Of a stretch of DNA of 64,000 bases, positions 1 to 8,901 are shown one piece after another. Numbering within the stretch: the first letter of the stretch is position 1; each line of letters opens with the position of its first letter. Origin of the DNA: Myoxocephalus aenaeus (lineage: Eukaryota > Chordata > Actinopteri > Perciformes > Cottidae); assembly GCA_038501785.1 (NCBI GenBank), contig JBAMJR010000047.1:7979501-8043500 (forward strand), read 5' to 3'. Both the position numbers and the translations under genes were made by a program. Under the pieces are notes generated by a model that was given only the letters and a program-made list of their open reading frames with translations, was not told the DNA's origin and ran no database searches.

Positions 1-174
1 CCGTGGGGGTGCACACGCAATCAGCGGAGTGTTTCTGAACGCCGGGAGCATGGAGGCACGCCGCCTTTTAAAAAGCACTAATCCCTCTTACTGGAGGACC
101 TGTAAGCTTATTTGGAACTCAGCATTACCGCTTGAACAACATGGCTGAGGACAGAGAGGCGCTGCTGGTCCTGT
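1..174 (+). other. cobll1: candidate 5' untranslated first exon of cobll1
   Basis: A GTGAGT donor follows position 174. The stretch contains two short upstream frames, 50-148 and one starting at ATG 141. The latter reads MAEDREALLVL and would hit a stop at once if spliced to the acceptor at 1278, so it is not a coding start for Cobll1. The exon could instead be the end of an unrelated upstream transcript; only the donor and the position just upstream of cobll1 support it. Confidence 0.35.
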
Positions 175-534
175 GTGAGTCAAGACTCAGTGTTTGTCTA
201 TGAAGAGGACTGTTTTTTATGGATTTATTGTTTATTCTAATAGATAGAACCATAGAGCAGGCTCTGTTTATCATTAAACAAATAGCACTGTGATTAGTTG
301 TCTCTTTCTACCACTGAACCAATGACCCTAGTATTTGTGTAGTGTACTTTTGGAAGACATTATTTATTTACCTTACTTTAGAGCTAGTATGAATATAGTA
401 GGGGGGGCGGAGCAAACATTTAAATAAAACCGGCTTTAGTATAAATACGTAAAACAAACACACACAAAATATCTTAATGAATAATTCCTGACAAAGGTCA
501 CATATTGACATAGTAAATATAGCGTCGTCCCTGT

Positions 535-896
535 TGCACGCTACGTTGTGTGTAGTTCGTCCTGAGCCACCGCTCGCGCGCGCGAGAGGACCCGGTGGCA
601 CGCGCGTGTTGATGAGCAGACACACACAGCTGGTCGTCTTTGGCACGCTCCGGTGAACTGCCGAGTTTAAAATACACCGAGGGGCGTTGGCTCTGATCAA
701 GCTGCCGACGAGCTGCTGATAGAGGAGCACAGAGGTCAAAGGTGAAGGGAGAGAGAGAGAGAGCAGTGAGCTCGCTCTATCTGAACACTTTGGCTCGCGC
801 GGCTGTGATTCGGGTCTCGGCGTCCAGGTGTAAACAGTTGGACTTCGGTCACGTCTCGCGCGTGCGGAGGCTTTTCTGGTCACAGTTGACATTTGA
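535..896 (+). promoter_or_regulatory. cobll1: CpG-rich block, possible cobll1 promoter and alternative first exon
   Basis: The stretch 540-870 is clearly richer in CpG than its surroundings (GCTCGCGCGCGCGAG at about 572, CACGCGCGTG at about 600, more at 850-870). It ends at a GTGAGT donor at 897. The position, 380 bp before the coding first exon, fits an alternative transcription start. A 174-codon minus-strand open frame (368-892) across it has no recognisable content and is probably a by-product of base composition. Confidence 0.4.
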
Positions 897-1278
897 GTGA
901 GTATTTAACTGTTCCTTCTCCTGGTTTTGTCTTAAATAGTTTAAAAGCAACGAAACAGAGAATTTTCTTATTTTTTTTAATAGTAAAAATGTGTTTTTAT
1001 TTTACGAAAGAAACTTTTTGGCACTATTTTCTGATGTTTTCCTGAGTGAAGAATGAACGAAAGACACTAAGAGGAATATCTTAATGAGAGTAAGAGTAGT
1101 TGGTTCCTTCTGTGCGTTTTCTATATTTTGGGTTTCTTCACGTCTCTTCTTTTCTCGAGCCGCTGTAAGACATTTCACACGGCATCCCTGCGCCAACTGT
1201 GACGCGGCTCCTGCAACTCCAGAGGTCACGTGATGTGTGTGTTTCCCCCACAGCTGCTGATACCGTCTCACCTTGCAG

Positions 1279-1439
1279 GAGGCTCACCTGACACAGTGAG
1301 GAGCATCCGGTCTGGAGGAGGAGGAGAGGAGGGGAGGCCTTCTTAAGATGGAGGAGCAGGCAAATCCTTTGGAGAGAGACCACTGCCTGTCTGTGGTTCT
1401 GCCGGGGGGTCTGGAGGAGAACGCCACAGTGCATGGAAG
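1279..1439 (+). CDS. cobll1: cobll1 exon with start codon
   Basis: The acceptor CCTTGCAG ends at 1278 and the donor GTGGGC starts at 1440. The 5' part (1279-1347) is untranslated and carries an in-frame TGA at 1297. Coding starts at ATG 1348 with MEEQANPLERDHCLSVVLPG. Human COBLL1 has a closely similar stretch (MEQKEN...ELSVVLPGD) as its shorter-isoform start. The exon ends after two bases of the Ser codon of HGSKP. Confidence 0.85.
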
Positions 1440-4400
1440 GTGGGCCACGTTCACTCGCTTTTTCTTTTTCTTCTATGGTGTGCACTATATTGTATTCTCA
1501 GATTATTTAGTTGTTGTGTATATAGTTAAATGTACACGACTGTAGGCAGTATGGCTTCTCATTACATTGGATGCTTTGTTTTTAATGCCCTGGGCCCGAC
1601 TTGGTCCTGTGCTAGTTCAGAGTGCATTATGGGATACGTAGGATCCAGTGTTTCTTGGAGCTTGACTCATATTAGGGGCTTAAATCTGAAACTCTTTCTT
1701 CATCCGTCTCTAGCCTGACCCTTGACCTTGGCATAAGGACAGATCCCTTAAAAGAACTTGTGCATCTTTATAATTTTTTCCATGTCCAGTGTTTTGGTTC
1801 ATTCCCTTTTTGGAAATTTTATGATAAACTTGCACCTGCTCTAAATAGAAAATTGTGAATTCCATACAATTAGAAGATCATGAATTTAAAAGGTTCTCTA
1901 TGTCTTTTCTTTTCCTCCGGACAGCAAACCCGTGATGGACCTGCTGGTGACCCTCTGTGCCAGCCACCATCTGAACCCGTCCGACTACACCGTCGAGGTG
2001 CTCTCGCCCAACAAGAACAACATCAGCTTCACACCCAACTCTCCCATTGGCTCGCTGGAGGCGGACACGATTGTGCTGAAGCCCAAAGGCATGGAGGAAA
2101 AGATCCGGAGGCCGTACACGCCCGAGGTAAAAGGCTCTGAGCCATAAATAATGGGGAATCAATATGTTTTGAGTCGACTCTCATTCCGTCGTTGAAAACC
2201 GAACCTCTCGTTGCAGCCGTCTGTGCGTCTGTTGATCAACTACAACAAGTCCCACAAGGCCGTGGTGCGAGTGAGTCCCAGAGTGCCCCTGGAGACGCTG
2301 CTGCCGGTGGTGTGTGACAAGTGTGAGTTTGAGGTAGAAACCACCGTCCTACTGAGAGACTCTCAGTCCGAAGAGCCGCTGGACCTGACGGAGACCCTGA
2401 ACGACCTCGGGCTGAGGGAGGTGTTCGCCAAAGACACGGCCGACCTCCAGCCACCCGGGACCCCTGAAGCAGGTACGCTATCGCATGGGACGGCTCTGCT
2501 CAACTCAACTGATTCGCTTTGTTTTGGTTCTGCGTTTATAAAAGTTGTGGATAGAACCTGGTACTGTTTTTATTGTAGCACCTCAGTCGAGGTTCCGAGT
2601 GAAATGGCGAAACTGCCGTTAATAGTGATTGCAATTATTTATTTTGTATTCACTCTACCCAGATAAAAAAAAAAACTGAGCAGGAACCCTCCGCAGAGAA
2701 AAAAACAACATGGCGGAAATGAGGCCCGAGAGCACTTTATTGATATGAAAGCACACAAAATACATGAATAAGCCTCTGAATATTCCAGTCTTCAGGGTTA
2801 CTACTTTAATTAGACTGTCTTCCATTGTTGATTTAAGGTTTTGTTTTGTGAGCTTCATGGTGTAGTTTTTCTGCTCTGAGAGAACCCTGAAGCTTATCTC
2901 GAAGAATGTTTAGACCACCTGTGCTCAACCACTGGCTCAGAGCCCTCTAGTGGGCCGCGGAGGTACTGGCAAAAGGTTGGCTAATTATATTCATAGCCTC
3001 TCTCTCTAACCTTCGTTTCCTTTCTCCAATCTCACCTGCTCATGCTTTGTTTTCTGTCTGAAACAGCTGTCCCGCCTCCAGAGGCCGTCTCACCCCCTCC
3101 ACCGCGAGGTAACGCGTCCGTGCTCGTGCTCCGTGAGAGCCACGCTCTTTGCTGACACACCGCGACTCATCTTCTTCTCGTTCTACAGAGCTGCCGAAGA
3201 AGGAGAAGAAACCGAAGGACAACACGGGATTCCTCAGCCTCTTCAGAAGGCGGAAGAAAAAAGGCGAAACGGTACAGCGTGGCGTCGGCCTGTGAGATGA
3301 AGTGAGCCGGTACTTTTCGGTGTTTGTGACCCAAACCTTTACATTTCCCTCTTCGCAGAGCGTCCCGGCTTCTCCCGGCGTGGGAGTCGGCGCTTCCTGT
3401 TCCAACACCCTGCCAGCGGATGTGCCCAAGAAGAGACGAGCCCCTCAGCCGCCCCTGAGCGCGTCCCAGAGCGTCCCCAACCTCGGATCCTGTCACGTCG
3501 GAGGATCACAGGTGGGTTCGGTGGGTTTTGTCGCCCAACCAATGAAGAAACGCTGAAATACCCAGGAGGTAATGCAACGCCGTTGTCTCTCCGTAGAGGT
3601 CTGCAGAATCCACCCTAACGAGGACCAAGAGGAGGGCCCCTCCCCCGCCCTGTGCAGACGGCCCCCAGGAGCCAGAGGCAGACCCAGAGGTTAAAGGTAA
3701 AACCGTGATGGCCGTTGACCTTGGAGCTTTAGCGACTGAGATTTACAAGAGGAGCTACTGGATCCTGTGCTGGACTCATTTTATTATTGAGATCGTGAGC
3801 CTGCCAGCTCAATAAAATGGGTGCTGTGTCTATTTAATGGTTTACATATGAGATGAGAGATGAGTGAGGATTTTAACAACTCACCTGGAAGAAGACATGA
3901 ATGATTTTAATCATATTTAGGATTTATGGTGCACCTCAGCCTCTTGTGGCCGAAATGAGTATTACAACTACCAACACTTGATTTTCACAAAACATATTTT
4001 TAATGGATCAGACTTGTATATGAATCACCAGATTTCTTTCTTTCTTCCATTAATATACATATAGGGTCAGTACCATTACAGAATAATCTGTGTTGATATT
4101 CTGCCTGCAAAGGCCGCATCATTGAAACAGCAGACGGTTTGAAACCTGCGGGTGGCATAATCCCAATTGACCTTTTACAGTATTCCAGTGGAAATGAAAT
4201 GGCTCCAGAGTGGGGTGGATTCTTGTATCTGGCAAATCCGCACGGCTCCAGCCGCCGCCTGGCGGGGTCAAGTTAAATCAAGATTAAAGTGTCAAAGCGG
4301 ATCGCATCAAACGGGATGATTTAGCAGTGAAATCCGGCACGAAACGCCCGCTTTTATCAGTCGGAACAATTTAACCCCATCCAGGGCAATTACAGTGACC

Positions 4401-7400
4401 CGGAGAGCTGTTCATAGAACACGGCGGCTCCAGTCTGTTCCCAGATAAAGCTCTCTATTGTCCCAGCTCTCATTCCCCTGCATTAGTCCGTCTGGTGCGC
4501 TTTCTCTTCTTATTCTTTCCCCACCTGGCTTCAGCATCCGTCCGTCTCTGACGTGCTTTCAACGGACAACGACGACCCGTCAGACGTAGGTCGTTAGGGA
4601 GCTGTAATTATGAGAAACACTTCATTGTGTAAAGAAAAAAAGAAGTGAAAGAAAAGGAAAAGTTAGTTCTAAACTCAGAGTGTTGTAATTATCTACTAAA
4701 TTGCCCTCAGCGGTGTCTTGGTGTTTTCTTTATATATTTATGGAGCTGCTGGAGAAACGACTCCCAGCCAAGAGTTGATGATCACATTCTTGATCCTGTC
4801 CTCCTACACGCACATAAACATGTTCCACAGCTTCCTGCTCATCACGGGGAGTTTCATGAGCGTTGTTGTTTGTCAGGCCGCTGCCTAAAGCTTTCTCTCC
4901 TCCCTGCTTCCAGACGGTCACCTGGAGCGCTGACTGAGGGCTTCTTTCCTCCTCCTCTTCCTCCTCTCCCTCCTCCTCCTCCTCCTGCGTCGGCCTCTTC
5001 TTCCTCCTTCCCGTCTTAGTGGCTTTTACGGACGTCTGTCACTGTTGCCTGCTGCACTTCAATGCTGTTTATTTGTCCTGTTTTTATTATTTCTTTATTT
5101 CCTCTTGTCCTTCTTATCTGTCGGTTATTGTTTTCTGTGGAAATTCTGTAATGTTCTTCTTTTGTTCTTTTTTTTGGTGGGATTTCCTTTTTATGGGACA
5201 TGTTGTAAACTAATTAAGTGCCTTTACTTCAAAAGAAAAATTAAATTAATCAGCTTTTATTATTATATTTGAACTATTTTATTAGTATATTTATTTAATT
5301 AATTAATATCATTATTATTACAAACGTTTCCCCAAATCATGTTAATTTCTCTCTCTGCTAAATCATTTCTACCTTTTTTATGTTTTACATATTTATGTTT
5401 TATTATGATTCTTTGCTCTTTATTCTTCTGATGACTCTTTTCGAAATATTTGTAACGTTTTACAATTTCATATGCCTGTTTTATTCCTTATTAGTATTTA
5501 TATTCTTACAATAAAAATCACAACTAATTTAACTTTACTATTTTAATTTATTCTTTTTAATGTGTTTGTCTCTGAGCATTTGACACAAACAATGTGTCTG
5601 TGTTTCTTATGTGTTTGTGATATTTAAATAATACATATTAGTGTTTACGCTGCAGAACTTCCAGTGGAAATATTGTCATTGCTTAAAGTTGACTTTCCCT
5701 TAACTCCCTTAACTTCCTCAGGGACTCTAGCCTCCCTGAACGCAGCGGAGGAGCTGAAAGAAAGCGACGAGTCCGACTCCGGGAACCTATCGCTGCCCTC
5801 ATCATCTTCATCATCGTCACATCCGCGGTCCTCCTCATCCTCCTCGCGCCCGTCCTTCGCTCGCCTCCATGAAGTGACCCTGCCTTCGTTTCGAGGGCGG
5901 GACCTGTCCGACGCCCGCTGCGCTCTCGCCAAGGTCCTGACGTCCTCCGTTTCCAAAGGAACCCTGGTCCAGCGCTTGAGGAACTCCGCCGGCTTCCCAA
6001 AGTTCTCCAGCGGCGCCTCCCTTCTGACCCCGAGGGTTTCAGATAACGGGCTCCTCTCTGCACACCTTGAGCGCGTCCAGACGTCCACGCTCCCCGCGGA
6101 GCACGAGGATCCCGCGCAGAGGAAGGGAATGACCACGTTCAAGGTGGTTCCCTCCAAGACGCCGAAGCCCGTCGATCCAGAACTCGCCCCGGACCAGATG
6201 GCGGGAGGAGACGACCCGGAGAGGGAAGCTCCTCTGGAGGCCGAGAGAGAGTCAGCTGAGGCTGAGGAGGATCCACCTTCTCCTGACGGATCAGAGGCTC
6301 AAACGCCTCTGCAGAGTCCGGAACCCCTTTCTCAGGAGACTCCGTCTTCTGCTCCGCCATCGCCTGGTTTAGAAAACCGGGAGAGTCCTGGCGTGTCAGA
6401 GGTCGCGGACAGCGGCGAAAAGCAAACGGAAGAGGATGAACCTGAAGTCCCGTCCGAGGTGACGCCAGCAGACTGCAGTGATGAGGAACCTACCAGCGAG
6501 GGTCAGGAGGACCAGACCGAGGGCCAAAGCCCCGGCGGACTGTCTGCAAGTACAGACATGGACTGTGGTCCATGCACAGAGGAGGAAGAACCTGCGGAGG
6601 AAGTGGTACGAGAAGAGGAAGAGCAGGATCACTTCCCTTCTCCTCCTCCACCTATCTTCTTTGAACACGCAGAGGAGGAAGATACGACAGCTTCCTCTCC
6701 GCCATCTTCCTCGCCGCCATCTTCCTCGCCGCCATCTTCCTCGCTGCCATCTTCTCAGCCACCGAGTCCGACCTCCAACGGGCAAACTCGTGCATTCACT
6801 CGCCCGCCCACTCCGGCGAATCCCGCTGAGCCGGCGGCACCGAAACCTCTGGACAAGATGAGCGCGGCCCCGTCCAGATTTGCTCAGGCGGTGGCGTTGG
6901 CCGTGGAGAGGTCCCGTCTCCAGAGCGGCGGGAACGGTTTAGGCCCCCAGGACGCCAGCGGTCCACTTCCCTCACCGCCCAGGGCCACATACCAATACGG
7001 TGAGTACCACGGACCGCCTGAGTCTAGTCGTGTAGCTCTAGAGTAAAGAATCGACATTGCGCAACACCGCGAGATGTTGCGCAATGCCAAAAAAGAAAGT
7101 TGGTATTTGGGGTTTCTACTAGAACGTGTTTACACGCTTAATGCTTGAAAAACACATAAATAAACATTTAAATACTGTCCGTCTAAATATTCCTTGAATC
7201 ACCCTGTGTCCGAAACGCTCCGTTTTAGTGCCTGTCTCTTTAAGACCTTGAGCGTTTTGATACTTTCACAGCATTTAGACCTTTTTATAATAAAAAAAGA
7301 CAAGGAAATATTTAATAAATATGTTTTTTACCATGATGAATACACTGCTTAGTTGTTAATAGACCCATCGTCTTAATGTTGTACTCAAAGTGCACCAGTC

Positions 7401-7830
7401 GTGCATTTAACTTTAAAATGAAACCATAAACGGGTTCTTTATACTTGAGGTGAAAATGTATCTTTGTAATGTATTTTGTACTCCAGAGTTCCTTGCTGTA
7501 CTTTGATGTGATACAAATAAACAGGAGTCCACTGAGGCGACGCCTCCCGTGAGAACGAGACCATCTGAAAATAGTTTCCTAGAATGTAGCGGCCTTCTGC
7601 CAACGCTGGAACCATCTTAGGCCCGGGAATAACGTTCAGCTGGAGTACACGCCTCATGAGAACCATGGAGAGAGGAGCGATAGGCATGCTCTGTTTAGGC
7701 TTTGACACTGAAGGCATCATGAGTGTTCTCTCTGGACGCGTGATGCCTGTTTGCCTCCAGAGGAAAGATGTGATGCGATGTGTCTCTCTCTGCAGGTGCC
7801 TGGCCGGCTCTGAGGAGAAGTCCTTGTTAA
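1348..7830 (+). CDS. cobll1: cordon-bleu WH2 repeat protein-like 1 (Cobll1), nine-exon coding model
   Basis: Join 1348-1439, 1925-2126, 2217-2472, 3067-3108, 3189-3271, 3359-3511, 3597-3696, 5722-6999, 7796-7830 (2241 nt, 746 residues). All introns are GT-AG and all phases fit. Residues about 12-180 match the N-terminus of vertebrate COBLL1 (SVVLPG, then SKPVMDLL, then VRLLINYNKSHKAVVRVSP, then LDLTETLNDLGLREVFA), which includes the cordon-bleu ubiquitin-like domain. KRAP-type motifs lie at 249-257 (KKRRAPQPP) and 287-294 (KRRAPPPP); in the Cobl family these bind SH3 proteins such as syndapins. GMTTFKVV (445-452) and FAQAVALAVERS (696-707) match COBLL1 blocks. The middle is acidic, Ser/Pro-rich and probably disordered. 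Cobl proteins act at the cell cortex in actin-filament formation. The model is shorter than human COBLL1 (about 1,100-1,200 aa) and ends GAWPALRRSPC with no WH2 motif. The start is the first ATG after an in-frame TGA at 1297. COBLL1 is preferred over COBL because of these blocks and because fign follows. Confidence 0.9.
1925..2126 (+). CDS. cobll1: cobll1 exon 2 of coding part
   Basis: The acceptor AG is at 1923-1924 and the donor GTAAAA at 2127. It encodes SKPVMDLLVTLCASHHLNPS followed by DYTVEVLSPNKNNISFTPNS and IGSLEADTIVLKPKGMEEKI, all diagnostic for the Cobl/Cobll1 N-terminus. It ends in phase 0 after RPYTPE. Confidence 0.9.
2217..2472 (+). CDS. cobll1: cobll1 exon 3, cordon-bleu ubiquitin-like domain
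   Basis: The acceptor TTGCAG ends at 2216 and the donor GTACGC starts at 2473. It encodes PSVRLLINYNKSHKAVVRVS, then CDKCEFEVETTVLL and SEEPLDLTETLNDLGLREVF. This is the core of the cordon-bleu ubiquitin-like domain (residues about 99-183). It ends with one base of a split Ala codon. Confidence 0.92.
3067..3108 (+). CDS. cobll1: cobll1 exon 4, proline-rich micro-exon
   Basis: A 42-nt exon encodes AVPPPEAVSPPPPR and keeps the phase-1 frame on both sides (acceptor AAACAG ending 3066, donor GTAACG at 3109). Because 42 is divisible by 3, skipping it would not break the frame, so it may be alternative. Confidence 0.75.
3189..3271 (+). CDS. cobll1: cobll1 exon 5, basic block
   Basis: The acceptor TTCTACAG ends at 3188 and the donor GTACAG starts at 3272. 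It encodes ELPKKEKKPKDNTGFLSLF then RRRKKKGET. The same lysine-rich, NxGFxSxFxR block precedes the KRAP motifs in human COBLL1. The exon ends in phase 0. Confidence 0.88.
3359..3511 (+). CDS. cobll1: cobll1 exon 6, first KRAP-type motif
   Basis: The acceptor TTCGCAG ends at 3358 and the donor GTGGGT starts at 3512; 51 codons in phase 0. It encodes SNTLPADVPKKRRAPQPP and ASQSVPNLGS, near-identical in pattern to human COBLL1. KKRRAPQPP (residues 249-257) is the conserved proline-rich SH3-binding motif of the Cobl family. Confidence 0.92.
3597..3696 (+). CDS. cobll1: cobll1 exon 7, second KRAP-type motif
   Basis: The acceptor TCCGTAG ends at 3596 and the donor GTAAAA starts at 3697. It encodes RSAESTLTRTKRRAPPPP followed by an acidic tail ending PEVK. 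It corresponds to the SLRRTKRKAPSPP segment of human COBLL1. It ends with one base of a split Gly codon. Confidence 0.9.
3697..5721 (+). other. cobll1: cobll1 intron 7 (2 kb)
   Basis: No coding segment is visible. A CT/TCC-rich tract lies at about 4946-5015 and the stretch 5190-5640 is very AT-rich. Two acceptors can join the next exon in frame: AG at 5654-5655 with a poor pyrimidine tract, and AG at 5720-5721 with a good one. The first would add 22 residues. Confidence 0.6.
5722..6999 (+). CDS. cobll1: cobll1 exon 8, large low-complexity exon
   Basis: This 1278-nt exon encodes residues 310-735. It opens with GTLASLNAAEELKESDESDS, then serine runs, a conserved-looking block (FARLHEVTLPSFRGRDL), GMTTFKVV at 445-452, a long Glu/Pro/Ser-rich stretch and FAQAVALAVERS at 696-707. 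At 6696-6755 a 15-bp unit is repeated about four times and encodes PPSSS repeats. The large central exon matches the organisation of Cobl-family genes. Antisense frames here (for example 5645-6157 minus) are shadows. The donor GTGAGT follows 6999. Confidence 0.9.
7000..7795 (+). other. cobll1: last cobll1 intron
   Basis: An AT-rich 0.8-kb intron ends in the strong acceptor TGTCTCTCTCTGCAG at 7795. An alternative AG at 7760 would give a different 17-codon tail. I looked for a WH2 motif (LLxxI..G..LKRV type) in all + frames and saw none. Confidence 0.6.
7796..7830 (+). CDS. cobll1: cobll1 last coding exon (short C-terminal tail)
   Basis: The exon completes the split Gly codon and encodes AWPALRRSPC before TAA at 7828-7830. 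Frame and acceptor both fit, but nothing in the tail resembles the mammalian C-terminus, so this is the least certain part of the model. Confidence 0.6.
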
Positions 7831-8515
7831 GTTGAGGAACCGGAGCGAGGACACCGTGTGACTTCCACAGAACAAGAGGAGACGGACTGCGTCGGTTCTT
7901 ACGCCGATGAGCTCCTTCACTCGATTTCTGTGATTTTGTTTTTTTGTATTATTCATCCGTTTTTGTGAAAGACGCCTTTGTGGTCCAGTTTCACAGGTTG
8001 AACCTTTTCCGTTGTGAAGTCGGCCAAACCTACAGGACACGAGTTGTTGAAGGGACCACGTCCTGTTTCCTTCTTTCTACTTCCTCTTTGACTTTTCACT
8101 GAAGACGTGCCAAGAGCAGGAGAGCTTTTTAAAAGGTTTCTGTTGGTGTGAAACAGAAGGAACGACGTCCTCGCATTAGTTTCCTCCCTCAGGGTGTTGA
8201 GTTTGATGCAGTAAAACCTTTTTCTTTTCAGCCACCAGGTGGCAGAAGAGCATTGTTTCTGAAAATAATAATATATATATATATATATATATATACATGG
8301 ATGATATCCATCCTATGAGTTCTGGTGGATGCATCACATTTTGTGACACAATGTGTATCATTTGAAGACAAATGCCAGTAAATATTGTTTTTCTAAAAAC
8401 TGCAGATTATGAATGAGCTGAAATGAAACATTATGAGAATATTTAAGTCTTCTGAAGGCCGTCTGTCACGTCCATTTAAATGTTCCCAGAATAAATAAAA
8501 AACATTTCATGGGGC
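7831..8515 (+). other. cobll1: cobll1 3' UTR
   Basis: Non-coding sequence after the stop. It contains an (AT)n run at about 8270-8294 and ends near overlapping AATAAA signals. No further coding segment is seen. Confidence 0.55.
8490..8499 (+). terminator. cobll1: overlapping polyadenylation signals
   Basis: Two overlapping AATAAA hexamers (8490-8495 and 8494-8499) lie 660 bp after the cobll1 stop codon. They are the first good candidates downstream of it. Confidence 0.55.
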
Positions 8516-8865
8516 CATGAGAATTTCCTGCGTATCTAACATAAAAACAAAACCTTGTTGGAAGCATCAGTTTAGCGCCGGGCGTCTCAACACCTTCCTG
8601 AATAAACTCAGTCCACTTTGCGCGCGCACACACACACATACACACACAGACACACTCACTGCTGTGTCTTTAACGGACCCGCACCTCGGGGCAACACTGC
8701 ACAGCTATACTCGGGTGCCAAAAAGAATCCGCACTGCTCTGCGTATCGATCCGGCCCCGGCCTTGGAGGAGCGGCGAGGAGCCGAGCGAGGTAGAGGCCT
8801 CGCCAGAACCGCCCGTGGCTAAAGCTCCACGTTTGCCAGGCCTGGACTGAGTGGGCTCGCTTCAA

Positions 8866-8901
<36 letters not shown>

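Noticed and set aside
368..892. 174-codon minus-strand open frame
   Set aside because: It lies in a CpG-rich, low-complexity stretch beside cobll1, has no recognised domain, and fits better as promoter DNA.
5645..6157. 170-codon minus-strand frame
   Set aside because: It is the antisense shadow of the large cobll1 exon, whose + frame matches the family and splices in phase.
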